Notes under the pieces: model-generated | What the model was told of the DNA's origin: nothing | The model's input: only the letters and a program-made list of their open reading frames with translations | Databases searched by the model: none | In this document: one piece after another, positions 22,510 to 34,774 of the stretch | Layout: the number at the start of each line of letters is the position of its first letter | How positions within the stretch are numbered: position 1 is the first letter of the stretch | Program-made: the position numbers and the translations under genes | NCBI GenBank assembly: GCA_022495005.1 | Contig: JAGYXB010000364.1 | Coordinates: forward strand, 372,001 to 436,000 | Length of the DNA stretch: 64,000 nucleotides | Direction of reading: 5' to 3' | DNA from: Rhyacophila brunnea | Taxonomy: Eukaryota > Arthropoda > Insecta > Trichoptera > Rhyacophilidae

Positions 22510-22949
22510 GAATACAATGGATTCAGTGACTAGTTGGCATATATATATAAATTTGTAAGTGCTGTGAGTAATTATATAACTGGGTAGAGCTGAGGACATA
22601 TCAGGATAGAGTATTCTACTTGAGGCAACCAAGGTCTATCGCAGGTTATATCGCCAGAAAGAAATACTCGTAAAACGTTAGTTTTATTAGTGTTAAATGA
22701 ATAATAGCTTTCAACAGAAAATGCTGAGTTTAATATGAGAAGTTCACTTATCTAGACCACGACTAATGAACCCTATTTTGTAAATTCAAAAAGTATCCGA
22801 CCTTTGTTTTTCCCGCGAAAATAAATTAAGCACAAAATGTCTTATCTCGAAATGTCGTAGCACTACACTGAAGCCAAAACTGAAATATTGAACATACATA
22901 ACTTGAAAACACCTCAGATATATACCTACTGTAAAAAAATCTCTTTTTG

Positions 22950-23290
22950 AAAAAAATACACTTGATGGGATTTGAACCTATATAACTACTGGTATCACGC
23001 CAATGAGCTTTATCCAATTAAACTACGGGCTTCCTACTCAATTCCGATAATTTTAACTAGTACTTCTTACATGAAATGCTTATCAAATTGCGGTATAATG
23101 TTGGCTATCAGTTTTTGTATATTAAATTAATATAGGTTTTAATTAAATACCTTAATTACTAACCGACGTGAAGAGATTTTTTCTAGTAGGTACCTATATA
23201 ATATATAAGGTGTTTTCAAGTTATTTATGTTCAATATATTATAGAATGTTACATTCACAAATCTTGTGAATTATTCGTTGAAATAAAGAA
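22950..23290. repeat. SINE-B pieces (minus then plus)
   Basis: 22950-23170 reads as a minus-strand copy (TGATGGGATTTGAACCTATA as B-box side, GAAATGCTTATCAAATTGC, ACTAACCGACGTGA). From about 23171 GAGATTTTTTCTAGTAGG, GTGTTTTCAAGTTATTTATG and CAAATCTTGTGAATTATTCG are the plus-strand 3' part. Confidence 0.68.
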
Positions 23291-23294
23291 ATGG

Positions 23295-24055
23295 TTAATA
23301 AAATATTGAGCTTTTCTTAAAAAATACTACTTATTTACCTATTCTATTTATAATAAATTGCAGCATTGATAAAAATAAACTTGGGAAATATTCTGATATT
23401 TTTATTCAATGAAGATAAACAAACACTTAAAAAATGTGGAATATTATTTTTCCATTTTATTTATTTCCTTGTAACTTAAATTTTACTTCAGTATGCGTTT
23501 AATTTGAATAAACGTCAATTTGTATCGCTTTTTGGGTAGCGTTAGACGAACGCTAATTTGGTGCATATTCCCTTTTTAAACGGATGGCGTTAATTAAGGC
23601 CATTTTGTTATGCCCATCTGGTCTATTTGTGGGGCGTTTTAAAAAAAACATTTTTGCGCACTTTGGTGTCAGCAATTCCGACAAGCCTAATGATTTATTT
23701 AACGGAGCCCTTTGAATGTTAAAATGGATTGCGGATGCGTTAAAAACAAAACAAATCGTAGCCACTTACGTGTATAAACACTTTTCATATGTGTATTTTT
23801 GAAGTGTATGATGTCACATTAAGATGAAAAATAATGACTTTACTAGCAGTATATAGTCATTTATCATGAGTATTCCAACAAAATTATGGGAAACGCCGAT
23901 GTAATGAAATCTCTCCCAATATCAGTGACATCCCGCAAGGGTAAGCTGGTCATGCATTGATTAGGGGCCTCACATGACGGAGGGCGGAAAATGAGAGAAT
24001 GAATACGAATATTACAACTTTTGAGAGCAGTGGCGATTATATTTTTGTATTATAA
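23295..24055. other. AT-rich intergenic sequence, nothing recognised
   Basis: The open frame at 23553-23765 has no motif. Around 23990-24035 GAATATTACAACTTTTGAGA followed by GCAGTGGCGATT is shared with 45645-45685, so part of the segment is repetitive. Confidence 0.4.
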
Positions 24056-24525
24056 TCAGTGTTGCAATCTTTTTCTCTGTTGAAAGGGTAAAAATTATAG
24101 TATTTCTGAAAAAAAAAACTATAGGACAGGAACATTTTTCGTGTTGAATCCTTCAAAATTATAGTATTTTTGGCATATTGGCGTAAAATTATTATTTTTT
24201 TTCCCGACCATGTCCGATCCTAATAGGATCATATGGGCCTCCACAGAGTAGAGGTTTGTATTAACAGATTTTGTTTTCACGAGAAATGGATGTCAGCCAC
24301 TTGCTCAACCTATTAGGTCCATACTCTGACTCATACACAAATTGAAAAACAATATGTGTACTTGCCAGAACCAGGATTCGAACCTGAGACCCACGGCGTG
24401 ATAGTCCAACGCTTAAGCCGCGCTGCCACCTTGGGTGTCGTAAAATTATAGTATTTTAATTTTTTTGCGGATTCAAAATTATAGTATTGTACTATAATTA
24501 TAGTGCGATTGACAATGGTGATTAT
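24056..24525. repeat. Dispersed repeat interrupted by a SINE
   Basis: GAACATTTTTCGTGTTGAAT, CTTCAAAATTATAGTA and GTACTATAATTATAGTGCG align with the uninterrupted copy at 44999-45250. SINE-A is inserted at 24193-24438. Confidence 0.7.
24193..24438 (-). repeat. tRNA-derived SINE-A, best copy
   Basis: Minus-strand SINE of about 246 bp flanked by a perfect 11-bp target duplication CGTAAAATTAT (24182-24192 and 24439-24449). Read on its own strand: a tRNA-like head with A-box-like GGCTTAAGCGTTGG and B box GGTTCGAATCC near 24370, a body with GAGTCAGAGTATGGACCTAA, CAAGTGGCTGACATCCATTT and TATGATCCTATTAGGATCGG, and an A-rich tail (24193-24203 complement). Long duplications and an A tail show LINE-dependent target-primed insertion. 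Confidence 0.93.
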
Positions 24526-26045
24526 AATACTTAATGGCGATTTATCGCACACGTAAATTTTTCACATGGGACCTTCAAACCTGCACCTCAGACCTCCACA
24601 TACCTAACATATCGCTGTTTGAGAGATATTTCATGAAAATGCTCTAATTCTCAGGAGTAATAATATGTATGTATGTCACTTTTAAATTATTTTTGTTGCA
24701 CGATAGCCCAAAATAAATAACAAAATAGCTGGACAGGTAAGTACTAAACAAATTTGCGTAAAATTTGAGACTACAATTGAAAGGGGGCTGCATTTTAAGT
24801 CTGCCTAAGGGTATCACTTTGTCTAGGGGTGTCACTGTCCAAGATTGGCAACATAATCAAATCGTTGCATTAAAATAGTAGTTAATGATGTATCAAAATT
24901 AGTGATAGGTACTGTCATAGAATGGTTTCATAAGACTGTCATCACACAAGATTACGCGCCTGCTGGTTTCTCTTCATCATTTTGAAACTGGTAATTATTT
25001 TAAAGATTGCGTACGACTTCGTCTGATTGTTTAAAATATTATTATAATTGGTTGTGCTTTTAGCAGTGAACTGTAGTTTGAAGGTGCTGGTGGATTACGG
25101 ATCTAGGGTTTACACAGGATGAAGAACGCACTGGTAAACGAACGGTTCGGAATATCACTCTCACGGTGATGAAAAGTTCAGGATGGATTATAGACGCGAC
25201 GTTCGCTCAAACCGCATCAGATTTAGCGCAACGAAGGTAAAAAATATGCGTTTTCAGTCACCCTGTGGTTAACGACGGCTAAGCTATAACAAACCAGCAC
25301 GCAACCACTTTCTTTATGTAACTCGAGCTAACTGAATGTTATTCGCAATCACAGTCGTCTCTTGACCCATAATAATTGCTGGTTGCCTGGTCTTGTGACA
25401 ATAATAAATATGGATGTGAGGTAGGTGGGGATATAAGGAATGACAGTCACCATGTTTTGCCCAGCCAATAATAAAACTATTACTTTAATATTGATAATTT
25501 TCAATATAATAATTGTCTTCATAAATATGACCAGTGGCGTATCCTCCCGTTTTCAAGTGTCCACCAAACTGTTGAAGTAAGCCTGCTGTCGCTTGGTTTT
25601 TGTTTTCGGCTTCCATTTAATTGAAGCTTTTAAATTTTACCGCAAGTTTTAAGCCGCCGCAGAAATACTCCCACCGCCCCCCCCCCTAATGTTTTAGCAG
25701 GAATTCGTTTATTTGATTTAATTATTATTTCTTTGGAAACTTTCCCGGAGTTAATTTCGTCAATGAACTTTTACATCAGTATCAAATTAATTGGGTGCGA
25801 CGACAAAACGTAGCTAAGACTTTTAAAGCCAATTTTTCATAATTGAGATTAAAATATTACACAAACTTTTAATAATAATAAAAAAATATACCTACCTAAT
25901 AATTAATTTTTCATGTAAACAATACTCTATGCAATTGAAGAGCTTTTTTAAATTTTTTCATACCGCTGAATTTATGTTTGCTTTTCTTCAGATCTCAATG
26001 CATGCATACCTTTGATAGAAACGATAATTGCTCCGACTTTATTTA
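24526..26045. other. Intergenic sequence, one possible hAT terminus
   Basis: No supported gene. CAGTGGCGTATCCTCCC at about 25532 looks like a hAT left end, but I found no matching right end. A C-rich run sits at 25673-25686. Confidence 0.35.
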
Positions 26046-26049
26046 ACCA

Positions 26050-26520
26050 CGTTTTTCTTAGCTCGTAATCTTGTTTGTCCGGTGGTTGTTTATACAGTAC
26101 AAATCTTGAAATCGATTTTTAACTCTCTTCCCGACTAGTTAGACATTTGAAACTTTTAGAATATATCAGAACACGATGCCAATGCATTCTTTTAATACTT
26201 TTAGCCATCTTTAAGTAGAATTGAATTCATTTTCAGTTAATTCTGTTGTGTATGAAAAGTTATTTCGGAAGAAGTCCGTAATCCAATCCACTATTATTAG
26301 TTGCTAAGGGGTGGTCCTAGCAACTAAATTATTAATATATACGTGCGTTACTATGGCAATCAAAATGACATTTCAGTATTCTATATTTGTTTGTTTGTTG
26401 CAAAATAGCAAAAAAATGATTGGTTGACTGCCTTAGAATTGTCAAATTTATATGATTCAACAGAAAATTTGAAAACGTAGTACTTATATAAAAATTTATT
26501 TTTTTATACTACGTTTTTAT
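26050..26520 (-). repeat. Dispersed repeat with ACTACGTTTT motif, copy 2
   Basis: Reverse-complement homologue of 13546-14042 with numerous substitutions and a CAGTATTCTATATTTGTTTG region matching the other copy's AATATAGAATACTG. The ends carry CCACGTTTTTCTTAGCTCG and TACTACGTTTTTATCAG. Confidence 0.75.
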
Positions 26521-28420
26521 CAGATATGTCTATATTAGAGGCAAAGCACTTACTCTCTCACAATATGTAATTACATAATATAACATAACAGTAAAACTAT
26601 AAAGAGACGATGCACGTAAAAGCGAAATATGAAAAGCTTGTTTAGACATAAAAACGGTAATCGTATGGCAGCGATGGCAAATACGTGGCACGCTAAAAGT
26701 TTTCGACGGCACGCCAAAAGAATTAATTCCTTTTATTTTTTAATAATATAAAATCAACGCGAACCCATGTTGATGTATATTGTGGCAACACTGGACAGTT
26801 GATGTTATATAATGAATCGTGTACATTCAAAGACTAGAACTAGGTTGACAAAGGAAGATTCAGTTGTATTTATAAAAAAAAAGTCTCGCAAATAACATGA
26901 AACAAAAAACCTCCACCAAAATTAGTGTGTTATTAAATTTAATGTTAGTATTTCAAATGTTTTTTTTTAGAACTTATTTAGATTATTACAATTTTATTTT
27001 TGATTCACTATGTCGTACTGTTATGCATAAAATCGATAAGTAGATAACAGATTCTAATTAGAGAAACCGCAACTTCCTCTAATAACAATAGCATCCTCTG
27101 ATATCAATAATATTGTCAATTTAAATATTGATTCAATTTATTCTAATTAATTTCAGAAAACCACAAAACAATAATATATGTTATTTGTGTTGATAATTAG
27201 AAACTTCTGGAACATTATTCTTTTTCATATATGAACAATTGCACACGTAATGAATTTGTTAGTTCTCCGTCAACCGTTGTACTTCACATATTGTAAGTTG
27301 GCTTTCTGTCAATTGTAATAATTGTATTACTATAATTCTTATCCGTTTAATAAATCAAACATCTATCAAAAGTTCTTCTATTTTAATTTGATATCTCCTG
27401 TGAACATTTCCGCTCTCTTTCGCTATTCCTGACAAAACAAAAGAGACTTTAACAGAGTCCTATTTTCATAGTCCTCTGTATTATAATAATAATAAAATAG
27501 CAAATAATACCTTTACAAATATAAAGACTATTTAAATTCGTAATTACGAAACCTAAAAGACTTAGTGAAAGTGATAAACTATCTTACTTAAACTACTCCA
27601 CTTTTTGGGGACGTAACAGTACGTATAATAATTATGCCACATGAATTTTGTCAAATGCACTAGTGATTAGTAGACATGTCATGTCGAGCTCAAAGCGAGC
27701 ATTAAGCAGGCCGTTTACTTCATGTGCAACGTTTGATATAAAATATTTCTATGCTCGCGCTCAAGATGGTATGATATTATTAATTGCGACTTTTTTATAT
27801 AGTACACAAAAATCGGTGGTGTATTACAGATCTTATTTTGAGTAATGAATAACCTTACAAATACGGCTGGAAGAGTATATTTTATTACTCAATGGATGAT
27901 AGTTACAAAATGGTAAACTTTATCATTAGTTTTATAATAATATTATTTCATAAAAATCTATTTTCATGAATCAAAAAAAAAAACAGACTAAACGCAATAA
28001 TTCTTTTCATTTCGACTGCCTTTTGTCCAAAAGCTTCTTCCGTCAACTGTGATTTATATTTTTTTTTATTCGGGAATATTTATTTTTAATTGACTCTGTG
28101 TTTTGTTTAGGTACCTACCTACACAAGAGGGAATATTGTTTATGACGTCATCCGTACTGTGAATGGACTCGTCGTTGTTATTTTTGGACAAAATTAATGG
28201 GTTCATTGATTTATTGCTGGCCAATTAACGGCCATTTTCATTGAAATCATTTCTGAATTCAAGCGCCATTTCCAGTACAGTACATAATATTTTTTGATAA
28301 TAATATTATATTGTATTGTCTATTGACAATGCTGCATTGAGGAAGTCCAAGAGAGTGGACATCTGGGGGCAGAACGTGCAAGGCGTTGAAATTGAACTCT
28401 AAGCTGGTTAGAGTTGCTAT
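26521..28420. other. AT-rich intergenic sequence, nothing recognised
   Basis: Small open frames at 26530-26712 and 27648-27845 have no motif. No bounded repeat seen. Confidence 0.4.
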
Positions 28421-28424
28421 TCTG

Positions 28425-28724
28425 CGCATCTATTCTATACACAAGACTGCTATCGGCCGCTATTGGCGGTCATCGAGGGTAGTTTATCATATTTTGTATT
28501 GAAGCATTATAATTGTTACAATAAGTTAGCCCTCTAAACAGTCAAAACAGTCTTTCTCGCTCTAAAGTTAGCACAGCGAAAAGAGGTGCAGTTAAAACAT
28601 AGCAATTATTGTAACAATTACAACTAACTAAAAAAATTAAAATACTTCAATACAAAAATATGCGAAACTACTCTCAATAGCTGTCGATAGCAGCCAATAG
28701 CAGTCTTGTGTATAGAATAGATGT
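28425..28724. mobile_element. PIF/Harbinger-like MITE with long inverted repeats
   Basis: 300 bp. Ends CGCATCTATTCTATACACAA and its near complement TTGTGTATAGAATAGATGTG, with partial pairing continuing roughly 100 bp inwards (GTAGTTT...ATTTTGTATTGAAG...GTTACAATAA). The trinucleotide CTG flanks both ends (28422-28424 and 28725-28727). Three-base CWG duplications are known for some PIF/Harbinger elements. No ORF of its own. Confidence 0.85.
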
Positions 28725-28727
28725 GCT

Positions 28728-28965
28728 GATCATTAAAAAGAAGGCACATAACTGCACATAACATTGTCAGCATGTCCGGGAAAAGAGAACGTATGGTTAC
28801 ATTACTTAATTCAATAACAATCAAAAATAACGATCAGACACAACCATCTGTGTCTGCGACTCATGGTACTCGTATATATTGGATGTTTGCATATGCTGCG
28901 TTGAACACGTGCGACTCGTTTGTCGCTATAACCGACCTCTAATATACCTACCTAAACACTCGATA
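28728..28965 (-). repeat. Other arm of the inverted dispersed duplication
   Basis: Reverse complement of 22158-22402: ACATAACATTGTCAGCATGT, AACAATCAAAAATAACGATC, TGTCTGCGACTCATG and GACCTCTAATATACCTACCT. Confidence 0.85.
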
Positions 28966-29264
28966 CTATGACGCGACCAATGAATTATTGGACTCCAGCT
29001 ATATGGCCTATGGAAGTCACTGGTGGATACATTCAACTACCAGTCAGTAACAAGTGATCGCGTCTCTCACATTACGAAAATTTGGAAGACGCACCATTCC
29101 AGGTGAATATATAGAGCTTGTCCAGATGATGCGTGTGGACGGCTCAATGAAGTCACATGTACCTCGACCGCAAGCGAAAGGTAATAAGTCGTGAGTGCAT
29201 GTGGACGGCTCAACGAGGTCACCTGTACTTGGAATACGCGCGAGTTTTTTTTATCGATCTATGT
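28966..29264. repeat. Short imperfect direct duplication
   Basis: GCGTGTGGACGGCTCAATGA followed by AGTCAC, near 29130, is repeated as GCATGTGGACGGCTCAACGA followed by GGTCAC near 29197, a spacing of about 67 bp. Function unknown. Confidence 0.6.
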
Positions 29265-29500
29265 ATATAATTTTGAAGCCTTATTATCCTTTATATTTAT
29301 TTTAAACATTTGATGACTGCATAAAGTATTTTTATTACATAAAATAGTATTCTTTTAAGCCTCTCGATCTAATGTTTTAGAATTTACGATAAAAAATTAT
29401 ATTGATAATCTCTGTGATCCCAAATTTGACAAGAATTAGGCGTTTTATATACTTATAGACTATATTCTCCATTTTAACCTACGCTGAGCATGTGGGCCCT
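29265..29500. repeat. Dispersed repeat shared with 18461-18602
   Basis: TTTTGAAGCCTTATTATCCT with TTATATTTATTTTAAACATT, and at the far end CTCCATTTTAACCTACGCTG then AGCATG, which is the inverted form of the 18.47-kb block. Confidence 0.5.
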
Positions 29501-32310
29501 TAAGAGATAGTTCAGATATGGAAGTATTATGGGGGGATACGGTGTTGTATCCCCGTCAATCCATGCTATTCAGATAAGTTCTTTTAATCACGTCGCGTAA
29601 TATTCGTATGTCCGAACCGTCATGACTTATCGTTACATCTGGGGGTCGTAATGACGGATTTTAATTCTCCCCACTCCAATGAAGAAATAATATGAAAAAA
29701 AAAAAGCTTTAAAATTTGATTACATTTTGTTTTCAAGATTCTGATAATTGGAAAACTTGCTACAGTTATTATTAAATTTGATGATCTGATTTTACCAAGG
29801 ATTAATCATCACTTCGACACAACAATGACAGAGTATTAGATTTGAGTTTCAAATATAATAATTATCTTATCAAAATCTTCAAATTAGTTTAACTCTTTTA
29901 ATAAGAAAATCGATCGTTAAGCAAAGTTTATCTATTAGAAAACTGTCATTTTCATTTCTTTGTCAGTCTGTTTGGGTTATCAACCGGATGTAGGAGTTTC
30001 TTTACCTTGTTTTAACTTTTAACATCTGCTTTAAATACCCTTTGATTATTGATTGACTAATCTTAATAACTTATGATGTCATCAACACAAAAAATCTTCA
30101 AAGTATGACGTTATCTATGTAAACTATTGATATACCTAATACATTTTAAATAGATTACTTTTTCGAATTAATTAATTATGAAAAAATACGCTAGTGGCAT
30201 CTAGATTCTAGTGTTACAATTATTAACATTATTTTTGAACAACAAGCTGTCAGATGAAACATGATATAAATATAAATAAATTGCATGGGTTTAAATGTTT
30301 TTTTTTTTGACGAGGGTTCCTATCAAACCCTATTACGTATAGGTGAAACATACAATCCATTGCTAATCCATATCTTGGACTATTATTACCAGGGGAAGAC
30401 CATTGCTGAGTTACGCAATTTTATAAAAACTACTATTTTATAGACGCCATTTTCATCAATTGTTTTGACGTTTCGTACGTATGGCATAAGCGATTTTTGT
30501 AATTGTTTTTTTAAATGTATTTTGCTATGTGACAATAATAATCGACACGCTCTGTCCTTTCAGTGGAAATTATAGCTAAAAATTTACTTCATAATGTGAA
30601 TGTTTCGATTTCGGTACAAGTCAATGGAGTTCGAAATGGTTGATGTATATTAATATTTTCGATTAACCTTCGCAATATCTATACATTGAATAATTCGTGA
30701 ATATATCCGGACGATAATACCGAGGGTTCCGAGTTCAATTCGTGGTAAGGACACGATACAATATATTATTTAGATTTTCTTAAGATTATGTGGTTCTCTG
30801 ATGTGTTTTACTAACAACTGTAATTGGTGGAACTTAGCGTGTTATAGTATTAACGCTTTCGCTGCTGAAGAGATAATGAGATTTTAATTGCCCCCTTTAA
30901 AATGCACGTTAATTACATCGATCGGCCGCCTGGTCATTACGCGCCGTGTGCGTCTTCCGCGTCCAAAGTATTAAACAGTGGCTGATTTAGGGATATGAAA
31001 GGCCTGAAACACTGACTGATTTTCATTCCCTCATGATAAAATATAAAATAAAAACAATAAATTTCAACTCTTCCAGCTCTTCCCTATACCATTATTATTG
31101 AAGATGGCGGTGATAATACTGATACATAATAATATTTGTGTGCACGTAGGTATATATAATACTGTTATACTGTTTGAGAGGTTATGTTAGAGGCCCTTTT
31201 AATATTATTTGCAGGGATTTTGTTATGCTTTGGGTCGATATCTTTTTGGGATTTTTGTGTTATTTCATAATTCGATGACTGATTTGAACTATTTCAAGGC
31301 CCCTTTTCCTGACCAATCGATTACGTGATCTACGTCAAAGAAAATCCCCGCTGGTATTAAAGAATAAAACTGTGATTTTTTTTATATTGAGCATAATCCA
31401 GACCAATATACATCTGCACGCAAATAAATTACACAATCATTTGTTTAAAACTTAACGCATACCCACGTCTAAAAACATTGCAATGGAATTTAAAGTATTT
31501 TGAAGAAATATTTCACAAAGTAATCTGCATTTTTTTCTCCAAATTTGACCACGTTTGGTTAACTGAGCTAGGGCTAAGTTTGTATGGCAATATGAAAATA
31601 CTTAATCAGTGTGTTGAGAATGCATAATTATATAATATTAAACTATACTTACTTATTTAGTTGCCTGCATAGCGAAACAGGATTAAAAATATCCAAAACA
31701 CACTACGCAAAGGAAGTAGAAATAATGAATATGAAACCGCTTTGACGATTCCAAAATCTTCCGTAAAAATGACATTACAAATAAGAAAAAAATCCAGTCA
31801 TTTGTTGAATCGGAAAATTATGGGCGAAGAATTTTCCTATACTTACACCCTTTTTAAAGTTTTCATAATATAATTAGGCTTCATCTTCTAATGGAGGGCT
31901 TTCTTAACATCTTTGATACACTCTGATATTTATATAGGCAATAAATATTCTGATATAAGATAGTAATCAAGTCATGAAAACTATCAAACTCGGCGAAATT
32001 TTGTTATCGCGGTCACGGATTCCAGTGAAGATCGCAAAAGTGAGAGGCCCACTCACTAAATATGTTCGATCCGAACCGGTTGTTAAGTTACTGGCCGAGT
32101 TATTAAGTAGGAACAGCACTGTGGAATACAAATGAGGAAACGTACTCCTAATACCAACCGAGATATCGGATGGCCTGGTAGAATGGGATGTTGTGGTAGT
32201 TTATTTATTCATCATCTGCACAAAAACCCATCCGATAGGGATTTTGACCCCATCCACTAAGCGTCTCCACTATTTTCTATATGTCAAAAGTTCTCTCCGT
32301 TGCCTTCGTG
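29501..32310. other. AT-rich intergenic sequence, nothing recognised
   Basis: Contains no recognisable gene. 30718-30755 (CCGAGGGTTCCGAGTTCAAT) is faintly tRNA-like. I could not delimit any repeat here. Confidence 0.35.
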
Positions 32311-32703
32311 TCCGGAAACTTGTACGTATGCAGTTCGCCGTATCACACTTAACCGTGAAATGTTGTATCGGAAATATATGACCATTAAAGACCGTCCAAC
32401 CTCTTTGAGTCGTATAGTACTGACATAAAATTCTTGTCTAAATAAAACATAGTTTTTGTTCGTTTACACTTTACAGAAAGCCAGCAGCCAACAAACTTTG
32501 AAAATAGCCGTTGTTGTTTATTAGATTAAGTTAGGTTTTCATTCTTGAATTTTGCCAAAATCAGCTATGAAAATTGAATTAATGTTCATATTGAATCTAA
32601 TAAAATTGGAGACCGTATAGTGTACGGTTATCTTTTTTCGATAAGAAAGCTCACGGTGAACTGTGCTACGGTGAAATGTTTTACGTACAATTTACATGTA
32701 ACC
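32311..32703 (+). mobile_element. Inverted-repeat element TIR-X, copy 2
   Basis: Left end CTTGTACGTATGCAGTTCGC followed by CGTATCACACTTAACCGTGA; right end GCTCACGGTGAACTGTGCTA followed by CGGTGAAATGTTTTACGTAC. These are imperfect inverted repeats of about 50-80 bp, continuing inwards through AAAGACCGTCC and GGAGACCGTATAG. Internal landmarks are GGAAGCCAGCAGC-like text and GAATTTTGCCAAAATCAGCT. No ORF. Confidence 0.78.
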
Positions 32704-34327
32704 CATTGCTTTAGCTCAAACGATCATGAAATCTATGTCTCCCGATTAACCTGTTCTTGGGGGTTTAGGTGTTTTGTACTTTATCCTTGAGATATGTCCA
32801 TACTATTATGTTTGTGTGAGTCAACGAGGACTTCTTCACATATGACTTCAAAGACCGTTCTCAATAATATCTTCTTTTCAAAGGTATCCAGCTTCCTTAT
32901 ATATTTTTGAATAATCTCAGCACCCCGACACATAAGTCAACAATATGGACTTGATTTTATATACGGTGCCATTTCAAGCCCTGAGTATAGTCCAGCTTAT
33001 AACGCAGGGAAAGAAGCCTCTAGGGTGAAGGAGATTCTTGACTATGCAATCTCCGTAGGTGGCCAAATGTTCACGACGCTGGTCATCTGTCACTAATGGC
33101 CCAAGATAGGGAGTCGTATTATCTAAAAACGAATAAGAACTAACCATTATCGAGTAAGAGTTTGAAAATGATATGTTAGATTGTATCATAGCGAAACAAG
33201 TGTCGCAAAATATATTTTTAAATTTTGATGAATAGCGTATGATATATCAATTTCTAAAATTATCACCAAGTAAATACTAAATCTCTTGGAAAGGTAATTT
33301 AAGTCATTTAATTAAAAATAATATAAAATATAATTTTGAAAGTCACGGTAGGTAATAGAGTAATAATTTAATAATAACTTGTCTCCGTCGACTTTGCCTT
33401 TCATTTAGAAATTCCATTTTAGTTTATTTTGACAGTTAAATTCTTCTGCCTCAGCCTGCTCTTGCGGACTAACTTAGGGGTGGAATGTTGCGAATCCAAT
33501 CTCCATTTGTCGGGCAGTTAGGGGATGGTTCTGCGTAAGGGCAGAAGGGTTTTAACACGTTCAAGCGGTGCTAAGTTCCGTGCGAAAGAGGATATACTCG
33601 GTAATTTCTTGTGGTTAAGTATCTAATTGGCAACATTGTGGCTATAAAAGTACGTACTTCTAATTACTCAGGTGCATAATTTCTTTTTAAAAGTATTCTT
33701 AAGTTTACATTGTTGCAATTATTAACATAATAAAATAAATCAACTAAGTAACCCTCGGACAGAGCTGTAGAGTCCCCTTTTTTAAAGTTTGGGTTCCGTT
33801 CAAATAAATAAAGTGGTTAATGATTTGGTTCAGTCTAATCAAACTCACGTACAAGATCATCTGAATGCCTATATATGTAAATTTTCTTTTTAAACACTTC
33901 ACATATTGTATCAAATGAAATACTTATACATTTTTTATAGGTATCATTCAAATCTGGTCTTCATTACTTTAAGGTAAATGGGGCTCTCGTAGTATTATTA
34001 CATCTACCTATATTAATGTATCAATATCTTCAGATATCTTAACAATAATATATGTAATATAAAGTTATCTAGAAGGTACTAGTAGCTTTCCTGGCCACCG
34101 TCAGTTGTTCAACTCGCCCACATGACCCCTACTTTACCTGGCGCAAAACGAAACCTAATATTTAAGTTCCATTATATCAAAAAGTAGATCGACGACACCT
34201 ATACTTATTTTTTTTTTACATATTAATCCGGAAACCATGCATGAAGTATATATTATTAGTGATGCATGTTACAGTCCTCTCGGTGACGTATTAGATTCAA
34301 CGTATACATATACAAATTAATAATTCA
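32704..34327. other. Intergenic sequence, nothing recognised
   Basis: The open frame at 32974-33189 has no motif. A less AT-rich patch at 33440-33600 has no homologue that I can see in the window. Confidence 0.35.
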
Positions 34328-34331
34328 TTAA

Positions 34332-34770
34332 AAGAAATGAAAATAAAATTAATATTAAATTCTACAGTTTTTAAAAAGGTTTGTCGATAGCTATTTCGGT
34401 TGTAACCCCATTATCAAGACTATTCAGATAGGCCGTTTGCCTTCGCTTAAATACTATACGCATAGATAGAGACAGAATACATTTTCTTATTCGTTCAAAC
34501 AATATTATGACTTTGTATACTTATTATTAATTGTAATATTATTAATACTTTGAAAACCCTAAGTGGGTTTTTAATGGATATCAAAATTTACAAAATTTAT
34601 CGAAAGTGAATAAGAAAATGTATTCTGTCTCTATCTATGCGTATAGTATTTAAGCAAAGGCAAACGGCCTATCTGAATAGTATTGATAATGGTATTACAA
34701 CCGAAATAGCTATTGACAAACCTTTTTAAAAAACCTGTCGAATTTAATATTAATTATATTTTCATTTCTT
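34332..34770. mobile_element. 439-bp palindromic MITE flanked by TTAA
   Basis: Two arms of about 170 bp (34332-34500 and 34607-34770) are near-perfect inverted repeats around a 100-bp AT-rich loop. The ends are AAGAAATGAAAAT and ATTTTCATTTCTT, and arm landmarks include CAGATAGGCCGTTTGCCTT and CGCATAGATAGAGACAGAAT. TTAA lies on both sides (34328-34331 and 34771-34774), the target site of piggyBac elements. The ends lack the CCC start common in piggyBac, so the superfamily is inferred from the TTAA only. Confidence 0.85.
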
Positions 34771-34774
34771 TTAA

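Noticed and set aside
24362..24440. Functional tRNA on the minus strand
   Set aside because: It is the head of a SINE with an A tail and target duplication.
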